DNA from: Peromyscus leucopus
Taxonomy: Eukaryota > Chordata > Mammalia > Rodentia > Cricetidae
Reading direction: 5' to 3'
Assembly: GCF_004664715.2 (NCBI RefSeq)
Contig: NC_051084.1
Span: forward strand, 56,973,334-57,037,333
DNA length: 64,000 nucleotides
This document shows positions 1 to 11,463 of this stretch, one piece after another. The notes beneath the pieces are model-generated. The model was given only the letters and a program-made list of their open reading frames with translations. It did no database searches and had not been told where the DNA came from. The position numbers and the translations under genes are program-made. Position 1 is the stretch's first letter, and each line of letters starts with the position of its first letter.

Positions 1-156
1 AATATATCAGTATATGTTTATCAGAGCAGACCCAATGGTGGACTCATGTACAGCAGCATTTGGTAGGTGAAGAAAGGCAGTGTGGTGATATTCTGATATC
101 AGAGGGTCTGGTTCCTATTACTTGTTTCTCCTATTTCTTCCATATGAGGTAACTGG

Positions 157-830
157 TTTTTTTTTTTTTTTCCTTTTTTAAAAAAATATTTTTCCATACA
201 ATATATTTTAATGCTTTTATTTTTGAGTTTGTATCTTTTCCTTTTTAATCATACTCTTATCCTTCTCCCTCTGTTTACCATGTACTTTTTATATAATATA
301 TTTTGATCGTATTTATTCCCTTCCCCAACTCCTTCCAGATTCTCCTTACCTACCTACCCACCCAACTTCATCTCTACTTCTCAAAAAGCAAAACAGTATA
401 AACAGTGAAAGGAAAAATGATGATAGTCATAAAAAAACCAGTAAACCTAAAAAACAACAAATTTTTAAAAAATAGTGTACACACACACACAGAGGAGATT
501 ATTTTCTTGGCCACTATTCCTGCGTGGGGGGCCTTCCCTGCAATGTGGTTGATATGTTTGTTCAGTGACACTCCGGAAAAGAAACAGTCTTTCCCTTTCT
601 CACAGGTACTAATTACAAATAGCTTCTAGGTTAGGGGTGTCCACTTCTCTTCAGTGTAGGCATCTTGTCTGGGTTGAACCTGTGCAGGTCCTGTGCATGC
701 TACCACAGTCACTGTGGGTTCTTATGTACCTCAGTCGGGTTGTGTCTTCTAGATACTGTTTCCTTGGAGTCATTCACCACCTCTGGTTCTTACCTCTTTT
801 CTTCTTCCTCCTCGATTCAATGCCTGTCTT
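157..830 (-). mobile_element. L1 (Lx-type) 3' UTR, 5'-truncated, minus strand
   Basis: Read on the plus strand there is a T-rich run, then ATATTTTGATCGTATTT near 300, a pyrimidine-rich tract (the complement of the purine tract of rodent L1 3' UTRs), an A/C-rich stretch, and several hundred bases matching my memory of the antisense of an Lx-type L1 3' UTR (for example TTGGAGTCATTCACCACC around 764). The 3' end therefore faces left and only untranslated sequence is present; no ORF2 part is seen. The terminal motif ATA.AATATATTTT occurs twice (about 196 and 290), so the tail is either partly duplicated or two insertions are nested. The right edge is approximate. The short open frames here are not genes. 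Confidence 0.8.
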
Positions 831-1636
831 GTAATTTGTTTATATTGCCATCGATCTGCTGACATACAATTAAAGATACTTCAGTAAGAGTTATTGTGTG
901 TTTCGAAGCAGTATTTCTAGTGCTTAGGGTTTTTTCTTATTGAAATTCCGATGCTGACTTCCAAGGCCCTTCTGATGTCTCCTAAACCGTAAGATCTCAC
1001 ACTGAAAGAAGACCTATCAAGATTTTGTTTTTTAAGTTTATTGTGTAAAGTTTTCATTTTAGAGAATTGAGGTCTAGCTTAGGAATCCTGAAATGATCTT
1101 AAGAAACAGAAATTGTCATCAAGCATTTTATGAGGCACATCAATTTAGGATCATGATGAAGTGACTGTGGTCATTTAAGGTAGTGACAATTTGTGAAGCT
1201 TTGTTGCTTCCTAGAGCTCTTGGAAGCATCTCATCTTTTTTATATCTCCCCCCCCCAAATGGTGTGCTCATTTAGGACAAGCAGGAAATATTTGCAGTGA
1301 TTCTCACTATTGACAAATTATTCACTGTGACAGAAGAGGTCCACAGCCTGTGGGAGGCAGATATTGTACAATTGCACAGTGAATATTATGAATTCACTAA
1401 AAGATGCCTCTGATAATGATAATGTTATTATAAAGGAAAGAGCAGCAAATTCTGCAGTACATGGCTTATTGGTCCAAAGCTCATGCATAGGAAAAAAATA
1501 AAGCCATATTACTGTGGAAATTTTTGTACTTTTCTGTGATTTTGTTTATATTTTGAGTTTAAAATGCTTTTGTGGCACAACTTAAATTTACTTTAAAATG
1601 AAGTAGCATATTGAGCCAATTGACTATCATTTATGT
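831..1636. other. Unannotated AT-rich stretch
   Basis: No SINE, LINE, LTR or exon is recognised. The only low-complexity feature is a run of nine C at about 1247. It may hold ancient repeats too decayed to see by eye. Confidence 0.5.
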
Positions 1637-1654
1637 CCCACCTAATTAGGTGGG
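1637..1654. repeat. Perfect 18-bp palindrome
   Basis: CCCACCTAATTAGGTGGG equals its own reverse complement, with no spacer. About 0.2 such sites are expected by chance in 64 kb at equal base use, so function is not implied. The core TAATTA also fits a homeodomain-type site. Confidence 0.9.
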
Positions 1655-1879
1655 TAGATACATACTTTTATATTTAAAAATTTTGCCAGGTGTCCCATAA
1701 ATATTGAAGACCATGAAAAGTTTGTATTCATGTTTTATACAAATACAGGATTTTCATGTCAAAAGACAATGTGCACACGTATCCACATGTACATGAAGAA
1801 TAACAATGAGTTAAAATCTTCTGCAGCTGTGAGATGAATCAGTCAGGGAAGGCACTGTTTATGGAATCTGTGAGATCAG

Positions 1880-2002
1880 TGTTGAATCCCTGGATCCCAT
1901 GTGAAAGGAGGAGGGTGGGAAGGACTCCACAGTCTTCCCCTGACATCCACATGTGTGCTATAGTGTACACGCACATACCCACATACATGCAAACACTCAC
2001 AG

Positions 2003-2050
<48 letters not shown>
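1880..2050 (+). mobile_element. RSINE1/B4-family SINE 3' part with (CA)n tail
   Basis: The sequence before the CA array has the tail typical of this family: a purine stretch, then a segment like 'TCTTCCCCTGACATCCACA', then a CA-rich run that grades into an uninterrupted CA array of about 24 units (2003-2050). The head (tRNA-like part) is not recognisable, so the copy is old or truncated. Open frames of 74-81 codons crossing the array encode His-Thr or Cys-Val repeats and are artefacts of the dinucleotide repeat. Confidence 0.55.
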
Positions 2051-2051
<1 letters not shown>

Positions 2052-2421
2052 GTGCACATGCATACACGTAGAAGACTAAAGAAATGAACCTCTTTGACCT
2101 CATAGATTGAAGAAGAGAATTTTACAAGATCCATGTTTATGATAATTTTTTAGGACATGATTCCCCATTCTTTTTTAGTTTCCTTAGATTTTTTTTTCTG
2201 TCACAAAATAATCTGTCTATTTACATTTTCAACAGATATTTACTAAATGGACACCAGCTTCCAGATACGATTCTAAATGCTCACCAGAGTGTTTAAAAAA
2301 AAAAAAAAAAACTCCTGCCCGTTGAGAGTTACCATCCTAGAAGTGACAAGCGTTAAAAGAACTAAATTATGCACAGTGTGGAAAAACTTAACAGGAGGGT
2401 GTAACGAGTATCGCTAGAGGC
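2051..2421. other. Unannotated stretch with poly(A)
   Basis: Single-copy-looking sequence. It contains an uninterrupted A17 run at 2295-2311, which could be the only visible trace of an old retroposon. Confidence 0.4.
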
Positions 2422-2448
2422 AGGCATTTATTTATTTTTTATTTTATT

Positions 2449-2483
<35 letters not shown>

Positions 2484-2644
2484 TTTGGTTTTTCAAGACA
2501 GGGTTTCTCTGTGTGTAGCTTTGCGCCTTTCCTGGAACTCACTTGGTAGCCCAGGCTGGCCTCGAACTCACAGAGATCCGCCTGACTCTGCCTCCCGAGT
2601 GCAGGGATTAAAGGCGTGCACCACCACCGCCTGGTTTAGGCATT
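2422..2644 (-). mobile_element. B1 SINE (young, cricetid-type), minus strand
   Basis: A nearly intact Alu-like 7SL-derived B1. On the plus strand the (TTTA)n tail (2427-2486) precedes GACAGGGTTTCTCTGTGTG, the GGCTGGCCTCGAACTCAC core and AGGGATTAAAGGCGTGCACC, ending at about 2634. The middle segment TAGCTTTGCGCCTTTCCTGG is the form I associate with cricetids. The flanking AGGCATT at 2422-2428 and 2638-2644 is a plausible short target-site duplication. It is a pol III transcribed element of B1 design and encodes no protein. Confidence 0.92.
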
Positions 2645-3164
2645 ACAATTTAAAAGAGAATGCATGAAGACCTGGCTGTGAAGAAAGACCCTAAGAATGG
2701 AAGTAAGTGAGCAGTGAAGTTATGTGAAAGAAGCTCAGGCAGAAGAGCAGTGGAACCAAATACTTTGAAGGCTAGTCTAAAGACGGAAGCACTGTGGACG
2801 CACTTGACGGTGCACGGGGATTACAGGAAGAGTGAGAGCAGGCAGGCGGGAGAAACCTTCCTGGTACTCTTTCGGTTCTTGGAAGCCTAGGATATTTTTA
2901 GGGGGAAAGTAGTGTCTGTCTGACTTAAGCTGAAAGAGATCTACCAGACTACTCTATTACAATCCACTGGACTATTACAATCCACCCACCAGTAATAGCA
3001 ATTCAAAAATACTGATGGCTTTCCAGGAGCCATAGCAGTGGAGGGAAGCAGGGGGCAGGTTCTGGAAGTGCGTTTACTGCATAGCCTACAGGATTTGTTT
3101 GGTTCATTAAGTTCGAAGTATCAGAAGAGAGTTAAAAAGTGACCACATTTACCTAGTCCAGGTG
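2645..3164. other. Unannotated stretch
   Basis: No repeat family or exon is recognised. A small direct repeat around 2953-2990 (ACTATTACAATCCAC twice) is the only local structure noted. Confidence 0.4.
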
Positions 3165-3340
3165 ACAACAAGCCTGTCATGTTAAGCCTGGGGAGTCTGA
3201 GACAGGAATGTCACGAATTTGAGACTCTGTCTCAAAGAATGAATGACCAAATGATTGAGTGGACAAACAAAAGAGAAAGGAGGGTGGTAGGAGAGGGAGT
3301 TTGGGAGGGATGGAGGGAGAGAAGGAGGGAGAGAGGGATG
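3165..3340 (+). mobile_element. Degenerate B1/B4-like SINE followed by purine-rich tract
   Basis: Fragments in SINE order are visible: a GCCTGGGGAGTCTGAGACAGG-like box, then a GAGACTCTGTCTCAAAGAAT end typical of Alu-like SINE 3' ends. A G/A-only tract follows (about 3272-3340) with GGGA and GAGA units. Divergence is high and the edges are uncertain. Confidence 0.4.
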
Positions 3341-3487
3341 GACCATATTGCTTTTAGCAACAACTTCTAGGTTAAATGTGCCTCTAACTGAGATGGGAAC
3401 GAAATGAAAAGAATTTGTAGAAGTGAGTTTCTGATTACTATGTTGGTGGTACCTCTCAATTAACCATACTCAAGATTCAAATAGACA

Positions 3488-3622
3488 GTTAAGGCAGGGC
3501 GTGGTAGCATGTGGAAGACAGAGGTGGCAGATCTCTATGAGTCTGAAGCCAGCTAGCTCTACAATGTGAGTTCTAGGCCATCCAGGCATGCATAGTGATA
3601 CCTTGTCTCAAAGACACACAGG
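3488..3622 (+). mobile_element. Old B1 SINE, plus strand
   Basis: GGCAGGGCGTGGTAGCATG at the head, AGGTGGCAGATCTCTATGAG in the middle and CCTTGTCTCAAAGACACAC at the end follow B1 order, with many substitutions and a short internal loss. It is much more diverged than the copies at 2.5 and 50.5 kb. Confidence 0.7.
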
Positions 3623-6600
3623 CAAACAGAAAATCCAATAGTCAATGAGCACAGTAGGCTACGAGATGTGAATTCGCCTGGCATCAGTAGGTAGATTTTG
3701 CTTTAAGCTCTGATGTTGCACTCCACTCCCCACAACCATGAATGAATGGAAGGAAGACACATGCTAATGACTGAGTCCTGAGGGCCTCTTGTGGTGAGGC
3801 CCACAAGATGCCAGGTAAGCAGAAAAGCAGGGTGAAATTAAGCAGCCCATTAGTTAGAGAGAAAATGAATCCTAGAAGTTAGGACATCAATGGAGGGATC
3901 AGGTATGTCAAGTGGTAAACACTGGGTAAGTGAGGGGTTACACTTTGACCATGAGGATAATTGTAATTTGGAAGTGGGTTTAAAAAAATAAGCTAATTGG
4001 AGTGTGTTCAGTAGAAAATGGGAGCAAATAAGGTAATTTTTCTTTTTTTAATGAAGTGTGAAAGTAGAACATAGCTAGAGAGGAGAGGGCTGATAAAACC
4101 ATTATTTTCTTTCACAATCTGTAAATAAGGCAGCCACAGGTTCTCCCTCATCTGAGAACTCTATCCAATAATATATTTATATATGTATACAAATATGCAT
4201 GTTGGCACATTATAACATGTAGAAAAGAGGAATAAAGGGTACTAGGAAGGACCAAATGCAGATAATGAACACAAGCTATGAACAAGGGTAGAAACCTAGT
4301 TGTTTTCCAGTTTTAACACTGTCATGGATTCTTCACTTTTGGTGGTGGTGGATAAGCACACAGAAATGTACTTGACAACAAATGTACAATGTTCAATGGG
4401 AACCACCACAGCTTCCATTCTGAACGGCCAATTTGACCATATAGAAGTTCAGGAAGTTCAGTCAGTTTTATAGGTTTTGTGTCTGGTTGATTTTTTTTTA
4501 TTTACAATATTTTTTTAATAATAAAGTTTAAAAATAGAATGTAGAGTGAACAAAATGAGTTGGAAAAAAATTTGATACAAGAAAAAGAAAAGCTATTATG
4601 TCCTGGAATACACAAAAAGAGTGAATGATGTTTGCATGGGGGTCTATTACCATCCTAGCACTTGACTTAAAAGGATGTTTGATGGTGTAATCAGCAGGTT
4701 TTCAGGAAGACTGAGTCTAAAAGGGTGATATTAATGCAGCCCTGAAGGATTGCTTCTCCTACCCCTTTCTTGTGATAGTCCATTCACAGGGCCTTTTATT
4801 TACTGATTTCTTCCTATACAAACTCACCACAGTGCCCTTGTGAATTCTTTCTGCCTCTTATGGCAACCACCCCATGGTTTTATTTAGATCAGACTAATGT
4901 ATTCCACAGATCCAATTCTATTACTTTATGTGCTCATTTGATTAATGATAGTCTTTATCATTGGCCTTCAATCTCAAAAGGATAGAAGCAAGTCTCTTGG
5001 AATGTATAAAAGACACAAAGTATATCCTGAATAAGAGTAACCAAAAGTGAATTCTATTCTTCAACAAGCATAATATTAACTAAATATTTTTTTAAATATA
5101 CTAAATTTATTGCTAAGTGGTAACAGCTAACTAATGTTTCTGTCACTGATTTTAGTTGCCTAAGTGGAGTCTAGACTAAAATTGTCATCATAATTGTGGG
5201 ACGCTATAGAGATAACATGAGTAAGCCAACTGTGATCAGAAGAAGTCAGAAAGTAATATTGCAAAGAAATATATTCTGGAATTTTTATTTCAAAAAGAAC
5301 AAACTGTATCCATATAGAAAATGTTGCTGAAACATTTGAAATTAAGGTTTAATTTTAGAACCTTTAGCTACGCTCCTGTAACTTGGATCCTGCACTACCT
5401 CAAGTGTTTATCTTTTTACTCACTGAAATAGTGTTCACTGGTTTCGGAAAGTATGTGTCCAGTGAATCATGGTGATGCTGTTGCTGAAAGGTGGTGAGAG
5501 ATGTGGGAGAAGAGCGATGGGAGCCATTAAGCCAAATAAATAGGAATCACTGACTCAATACATCTTCACATGTGTATGTGAATATAACCAATAAAGAAAG
5601 AATGAAATGGAGCAGCTGAGTCACATTTTACCAGTGTTTAGAAATCAGGAAATTAAAGTGTCAGTTAAAATCCAAGAGCTTAGGAGTCAAATGCAGTGAA
5701 TATACTTGTCCCGATCGTTGATCCTTGTGTGATCAATCACAAGCCCGTGCAAACCCTGACCTCAGTACAGTAACTGAGGGACTAAGGAGGTAGGATCTGT
5801 TTATATGTGTCCATTATATGACCAACGTGTATGAGGCATGAATACACAGTATTGCCCAGAAAGAGGATGCTAAATCTTCATCAGTACTGATATTAAATAT
5901 TATAACTGTGTAACTTGAGACCAGATTCATCATCTTAGCTGCTGTCCCAACTCTGTGAGTCTTCAGTAGAACAGGTAAGTTTTTATAACTTAACTCTTAG
6001 ACCTTTTCACCCCTTCACTTAACTCTTACAATGCCATGACTGTGGTACCAAGCAGAATCACCCCCTGAAAGCTTTTTATCAAAAAGAAAGATTTTTTTTC
6101 TGAAGTAATATCAAATGCATGAGGAAATTAGGTGGGATAGGCTGTTGCATATTGTTTCAATCTTTATTTAAGCCTCCATTCCACATTGGTATTGATGATG
6201 GGGGTAATTTTAATATTTTTACTTAGAGCCTATCATATTTATATTAATAGGCTATAAAGAAGTCTTCATTTTTCAAAGACATACTTATTTTGGAAATTTT
6301 TTTATTATGATGAATCATGTGCTAGTTTAGTCTTTGGCATGTGTTGAATCAAAGTGAGCAGATCAAAATTCCAAAAGGTTATGACTAGTGACTAATGGTT
6401 AGATGATAATTTAATAAGTTACAAGACAAATATTAATTATTGATTATTATTTTACTAAAGTGATTACTATCCCAAACCTTTTTAATAAATATAAAACAGG
6501 ACAAATGTTTCTGATGTATATTTCATACGTGCATGTATACATTTCTTCTGTGGAACTGCTTTCAATAGAAATGTAGTCAGAAGAGTTCACTAAAAGGTCA

Positions 6601-8054
6601 AATTATTCAGGATCATCTGCATTCATTTTTCTACATTTATATTTAAATGATTATCATACATAAAACCTCTTTTTTTCATTTTGGCTACAATATAATGTAA
6701 TGTTCAGAATGTAATTTACTGGTTTTGGAAACTGAAATAAAATGATCTCCTGAAATGGAACTTAATACTGAATAGTTGGAAACAAATAGCTATGTTTGTT
6801 GTTCAGACAAACTGAATTTCCCGAATTATCAGGGCCTCGAATAATCCCTTTCCGAAGGATAGCAGCAAATTGCTCAAGTGTTATCAACAAGGCATGTGAA
6901 ATATGTGCTATCTAAATTTTTGTTTTCAGGGAAAAAAAAATGATGCTGACAAAGTTGATGGATTTAAGTATTGTATCTTATGAATCTAGTACCATAATCA
7001 GAGTCAATTAATTGTCACATTCACAACTGTTATCTTGACATTTTCAAGTCTGTACCAGTATCAGCACTGGAAATGTCTAGTCCTTGATACACACACAGAC
7101 CGTAAAAGACCTAGATACAGAGGGAAAAGAAAAGCAACCAAGGAAGCAGATGTCCTTACTCAGACTCGAGGTTTGCCACTCATAGCTACTCTTCCTCTCT
7201 CGAAGGCTCTCCGTCTAACAAATGCAGTGTTATCAAAGGACATGTAGAACCTGCACCTTCTGCCTTAGCTCACTTCCTCTCCTGGTATTTGCTTTAGGAA
7301 AGTCAGCAATGGTGCCTTTCACTTTAACTTACAAGTTAATGGACCACTGATGAAGCGTCATCATTACAGAGGGCAGAGAATAAAGGGACACATTTAAAAG
7401 TTAAGGAGGAAATAGGTCTTAAAAGGACAGATAAAGTATCAGATCTTCTCCGAAGGCCTATGAAGTGACAGTAAGTTATACTCTAAAGAATAGGGAAAAT
7501 ACTGTTATACTAATTTTATCCTGGTTTTCATTCTCTGCCCTGAATTGTATTTCCACCCATCGTGATTAGCAAGACAAACACTAAGATGGCTGTTAAATTT
7601 TTGCCCCTGTCATCAACTCTTTTCATTCATACTAAAATTACTTGAGCTATAATGGACATACTGTTTCAGTGATAATATTGTTAACAGTATCACATGTAAT
7701 GACTATGCACGGCGGACTTTTCAGCTACTGTTTTGTTAAATTCCAGGGTTATGTCGTTTAAATAAATTTATGATATGTTAGCTGCTAATACATACCTAAA
7801 AGCTTATATTTTAAATTTAAACTTTATGTTCAACATGTATAAGATTTAGCTATCCTCAAGAAAATTAATGTAGAAATTACTAAGGTTGTTGACATAAACA
7901 AAAGAAATATGTTCAGGAAACATTGCATAATCACTATTTATCATTTATATATGTTAAAACAGCTGCTTTTGTAAAGATAGATAAAGAAAATCGTATTATA
8001 TTTTCATCTACCTAAAATATTGGATCATTGTTGTTTAAATAACAATCCGATTTT
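3623..8054. other. Long unannotated AT-rich stretch
   Basis: About 4.4 kb in which I recognise no rodent SINE, L1 3' end, LTR or exon. Open frames do not exceed about 70 codons (7035-7247, which starts within ordinary sequence and resembles no family I know). Small simple tracts occur, such as T8 near 4491 and a GGT run near 4341. A decayed MIR-like phrase near 4105 is too weak to call. Confidence 0.5.
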
Positions 8055-8250
8055 GGGGGGCCGGCGTGATGGCTCAGCAGATTAAGTGTTTATGCCACAA
8101 GCCAAAAGACCTGATTTCAAGTCTCCAAACCCACGTACAGGCTGTAAAGGTAGAAAGAGAGAAGAAATTCACCAAGTTGTCCTCTGACCCTCTCATGCAA
8201 GCTGGGCAGAGCGTGTGGGCCCCTTTTCAACAAAATTTAAAGAGATAATT
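8055..8250 (+). mobile_element. RSINE1-type (B4-family) SINE, plus strand
   Basis: It starts with a tRNA-like head (GTGATGGCTCAGCAGATTAA resembles box A), continues through CAAGCCAAAAGACCTGATTTC near the box B position, and contains AAGTTGTCCTCTGACCCTCT, the phrase typical of the 3' half of this family. The A-rich end is short. A 60-codon open frame inside it is not a gene. Confidence 0.75.
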
Positions 8251-9638
8251 TTTCTGCCTTCTTTTCAATTATTAGACCAGCCATTTACTTCCTCCATTAG
8301 AATCAGTTTTAAGAGTATATTTTAATGAGTATATGTAAATTGGCATCTGAATAAGTATAAAAGACTATAGGATTTTAAAATATAGTTGTTTATATCTTCT
8401 TATCCTTGATAATAGGGGTGCCCTTTTTTTTGTGAAGGTAATACTGTATATCAAATCAGCTTATGGCTTTGTAAGGCCTTGAAATTATAAGAATTAAACT
8501 GAATTGTTATGCTGTTCATATTATCAAGCAGTGAAAAATAAAAACTCCCCCTGCTATTTTACTAGGTGATTATTCTTCCAGAATGAAGAGATGGTTGAAA
8601 TCAGAATCTCCAATGTCGTCATGCTTTATTGAGATCAATTTATCAATTAGCTAAATATACTTTATTAAATAAAATTAATAATTTCACAATTTATTTAAAC
8701 CATAAAAAATCCATTTCTTCAACTGCCTCTCTTAAAATAAATTTATAACTTAAAATTGATTTAACACTAATATTACTGAGAGAACATTTGTGTTTATTAT
8801 ACCCAGGAGAATGAAACCAGCTGTCTTGTATGGATTTAAGAAATATGCGAAAATTAAAACAGCAATTTGTTTGATAAAATAGTGAACTCAAAAGGAAAAT
8901 GCTTTCCTTTATGGAAGAGAGAAACTGTGTAAGTCTTGGCTTTGTCTGATCAATTCTCTGCAATATCCTCTCCACCCTATGCAGTGCTTATAACAACGTG
9001 CAGGTATAAGAAGTTTGTAATGAGTGAAAAATGAATATGATAGTCAGGAAAGCAACTCTTGTTTCTAATCAATATGACCATGCTATATAAAGAAAAATAA
9101 CATGTAGACTTAGTCTAAATTGTGATCTCTGAGATCCTCTTTTTCGACTGTGATCGATTTCCTATTCTGTCCCTCACTTGAAAGCCACATGTCCTTACTT
9201 CAGCGTATGGAGATTCCTAATACACTGCACCTTTGATCCTGACTATAAAGATGTCAGAGTGAAGGTATGCATGGATGAACACCAAGCCAATAAATAACTG
9301 TTTATGAGTATCCGAACTGACTTCAAAGATGCCCAGTATAACAACTTAAAATAAGAACAGAAAAGACACTTCCTGTGAAGTGTCAGAAACCCAGAAGACA
9401 GCCTCCGAGTCACCATCTTCAATAACAGAAAGCTTCAGCGTGCTTCTCCTCAAAATTCCTAGTTAGGTTTTCTGAGTATATTTGTGGCTATCCATCTGTT
9501 CTGTGCAGATACAGCCTGGATGATTATATTTATTTGTGGCCACTAACTCCAATCTGATGAGTAAGTGGAAAGTACGAAGGTCATGCCTGAATTTAGCGAG
9601 GCATATGAAATACTGTCTACTAAACAAACTGCAAGATT
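8251..9638. other. Unannotated stretch
   Basis: AT-rich, with no recognised repeat. The longest open frame (94 codons, minus strand, 8691-8975) has no family resemblance and biased AT content. A 20-base interrupted palindrome (8-bp arms, GACACTTC and GAAGTGTC) sits at 9365-9384. Confidence 0.45.
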
Positions 9639-9727
9639 CTGCTGCGGATGTAGGTCACTGGTGGGGCACTTGTCTAGCAAGAACAGGGCCCAAGTTCAAT
9701 TCCCAGCACAAGAAGATATAAATAAAC
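9639..9727 (+). mobile_element. ID SINE, plus strand
   Basis: Matches the BC1/tRNA-Ala-derived ID layout: GATGTAGGTCACTGGTGGGG (box A region), CTTGTCTAGCAAGAACAGGG, then AAGTTCAATTCCCAGCAC (box B region), ending in a short A-rich tail. Mismatches in box A suggest an old, inactive copy. Confidence 0.85.
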
Positions 9728-10070
9728 CTTTACTGTTTAACATATTTATATATAGAATTTCAGCCCTAAAAATATTCCACATGTCCTACTCAAGGACAAT
9801 TTTGGGCAGAAAATTCATTAAGTTTTGTCAACCTCAGAACACTTTAAGCTATGAAATTAAACAATGAGACTTCAGGGTAAAATGCCTGGCGATGGGTTTG
9901 TTAAAATAAGTGGACATTTTTTTTTTAACAGGCTTTCTGTGTAGATGCTAATTTCTTGTAGGTAGGTCTTGGCCAGCCTCAACAAGGCCTGGACGGTTTC
10001 GCTGGTCTAGACTAACTCAGCTGGGATTTATATCATGGGAACATGGCCTAGATACCTTTCTATACCTGAG
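9728..10070. other. Unannotated stretch
   Basis: No recognised family. The segment about 9940-10060 is somewhat GC-richer and contains GGCCAGCCTCAACAAGGCCT, which may be SINE-derived but cannot be assigned. Confidence 0.35.
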
Positions 10071-10480
10071 GGAAAAAAAAAAACAAAAAAACAAAAAAAC
10101 AAAAAACACCTTGACCAAAGGAACTTGGGGAGGCGTGTGTTTATTTCATCTGTCAGCTTACACTCTGTCACTGAGGCATGTCAGGGTTGGTACTCAAGGC
10201 CTGAAAGAAAAGATGGAACTGAAACAGAAACCTGTGCTGCTGACTGGCCTGCTCCTTATGGCTTGCTCAGTCTACTTTTTTATAGGACCCAGGGTTACCA
10301 GCCCAGGTGTGGCACAGCCCACTGTAAGATTGGAACTCTCATGCCCAACATTAATTAAGAAGAAAAAGCAATATAAGATTTCCCACAGGCCAGTCTGGTG
10401 GGGGCATTTCTTCAGTTGAGGTTCTCTCTTTTCAAATGACTCTAGCTTGTGTCAAGTTGACATAAGACCAGCCAGCACAG
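10071..10480 (-). mobile_element. A-rich run plus MaLR-like LTR, minus strand
   Basis: An AAAAAAAC repeat (10071-10105) abuts a known rodent interspersed repeat. On the minus strand this starts TGTGCTGGCTGGTCTTATG at 10479, then has ACTTGACACAAGCTAGAG, and runs through a GCAAGCCATAAGGAGCAGG-type segment to CCTCCCCAAG at the left edge. I know the family as a common rodent repeat of LTR-like build (TG start, internal polyadenylation-type signal in better copies), but I cannot name the subfamily. The far end, normally ending in a CTAACTAAGACA-like phrase, is missing, so it is truncated. Two open frames of about 105 codons here are not genes. Confidence 0.65.
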
Positions 10481-11427
10481 AGTATATGAAATAGTTGATG
10501 TGTAGAGTTTATAATCTGACAAAATATATGCAAAGGTATATGCACTTCCTTATAAGAAGGAAGTTTCTTCAACATTTTTTTCATTTACCTTGGAGTGTGA
10601 CTTCAGATGATATTAAGGGACCAAAATCCATCTCAAACTCATATACAAGGAGTAGGATCCCAGTATCTTTTTTTTTTTCTCTTTTTTTTTTCTTTTGTTG
10701 TAGAACTCTGTTACTTTGTTTTTCTCTTTGAGCACTTGCATGAGATTTTAGATTTTTTTCCTCTTTTAGAAAGGCTACAACTTCTGCTATTATGTAGATG
10801 TTAAGATGTCTCTTTACAGCTATTGTCAGCTTCATAGGAAAGATCCTTGTATGGAATTTTCATGTAGCTTTGTATTTTCATGTTCTTTTTTGTGTTAAAG
10901 AATTACAGTTTTTTTTTTCATGTTGGTTAGAATATTTATGATATTTTAGTGGAAATTACTGATTTTGATGTTTTAAGAACAGTGTTGATATGAGCTGGTG
11001 GGAGACGAGGTTTTTGATGCTATATGTGTACCTTCCACTCTGATGAGAGTCCATCTATGCTGTTGCCTAGAAGGTCTGATGGGCAGAGTGATGCTTTGCA
11101 CATCACTTTGTTGTGGCTTGTCTGTTCGAACTGTATCTAAAGTACAGCTGCAGAGCTGTCTTTTGCTCCTCCGTGTTTTAAACGGAAAATGTATTCTATT
11201 CCAAATGTATTGGACATATTTTCACACCCAGCCTACTTTGCTCATCGAATAAGCAGCTCAGGGATTTTTCACATTCCTGTTCACATACCTGGGACTTCGT
11301 CTCTATAGGCAAAAGAAACAGGTTTATCTCAAGTGTTTTTGAGAGCTACATTACAATGGCGTCACTCTGAACCCTTTCCCTGAACCATGTCTGATGTTCA
11401 TTGTCATGACAACAAGCTTTTCTACTT

Positions 11428-11430
<3 letters not shown>
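10481..11430. other. Unannotated stretch with T-rich patch
   Basis: A T-rich tract lies at about 10667-10700. The rest is AT-rich single-copy-looking sequence, and open frames of 60-85 codons here resemble nothing I know. Confidence 0.4.

Positions 11431-11461
<31 letters not shown>
11431..11461. repeat. Poly(T) run of 31
   Basis: An uninterrupted T31. A homopolymer this long often marks the 3' tail of a retroposon on the minus strand, but I see no SINE or L1 body on its right side. Confidence 0.9.

Positions 11462-11463
<2 letters not shown>

Noticed and set aside
1834..2103. Open frames with His-Thr or Cys-Val repeats
   Set aside because: Direct translation of a CA/TG microsatellite.
9365..9384. 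Interrupted palindrome with 8-bp arms
   Set aside because: Short enough to be expected by chance several times in this window.
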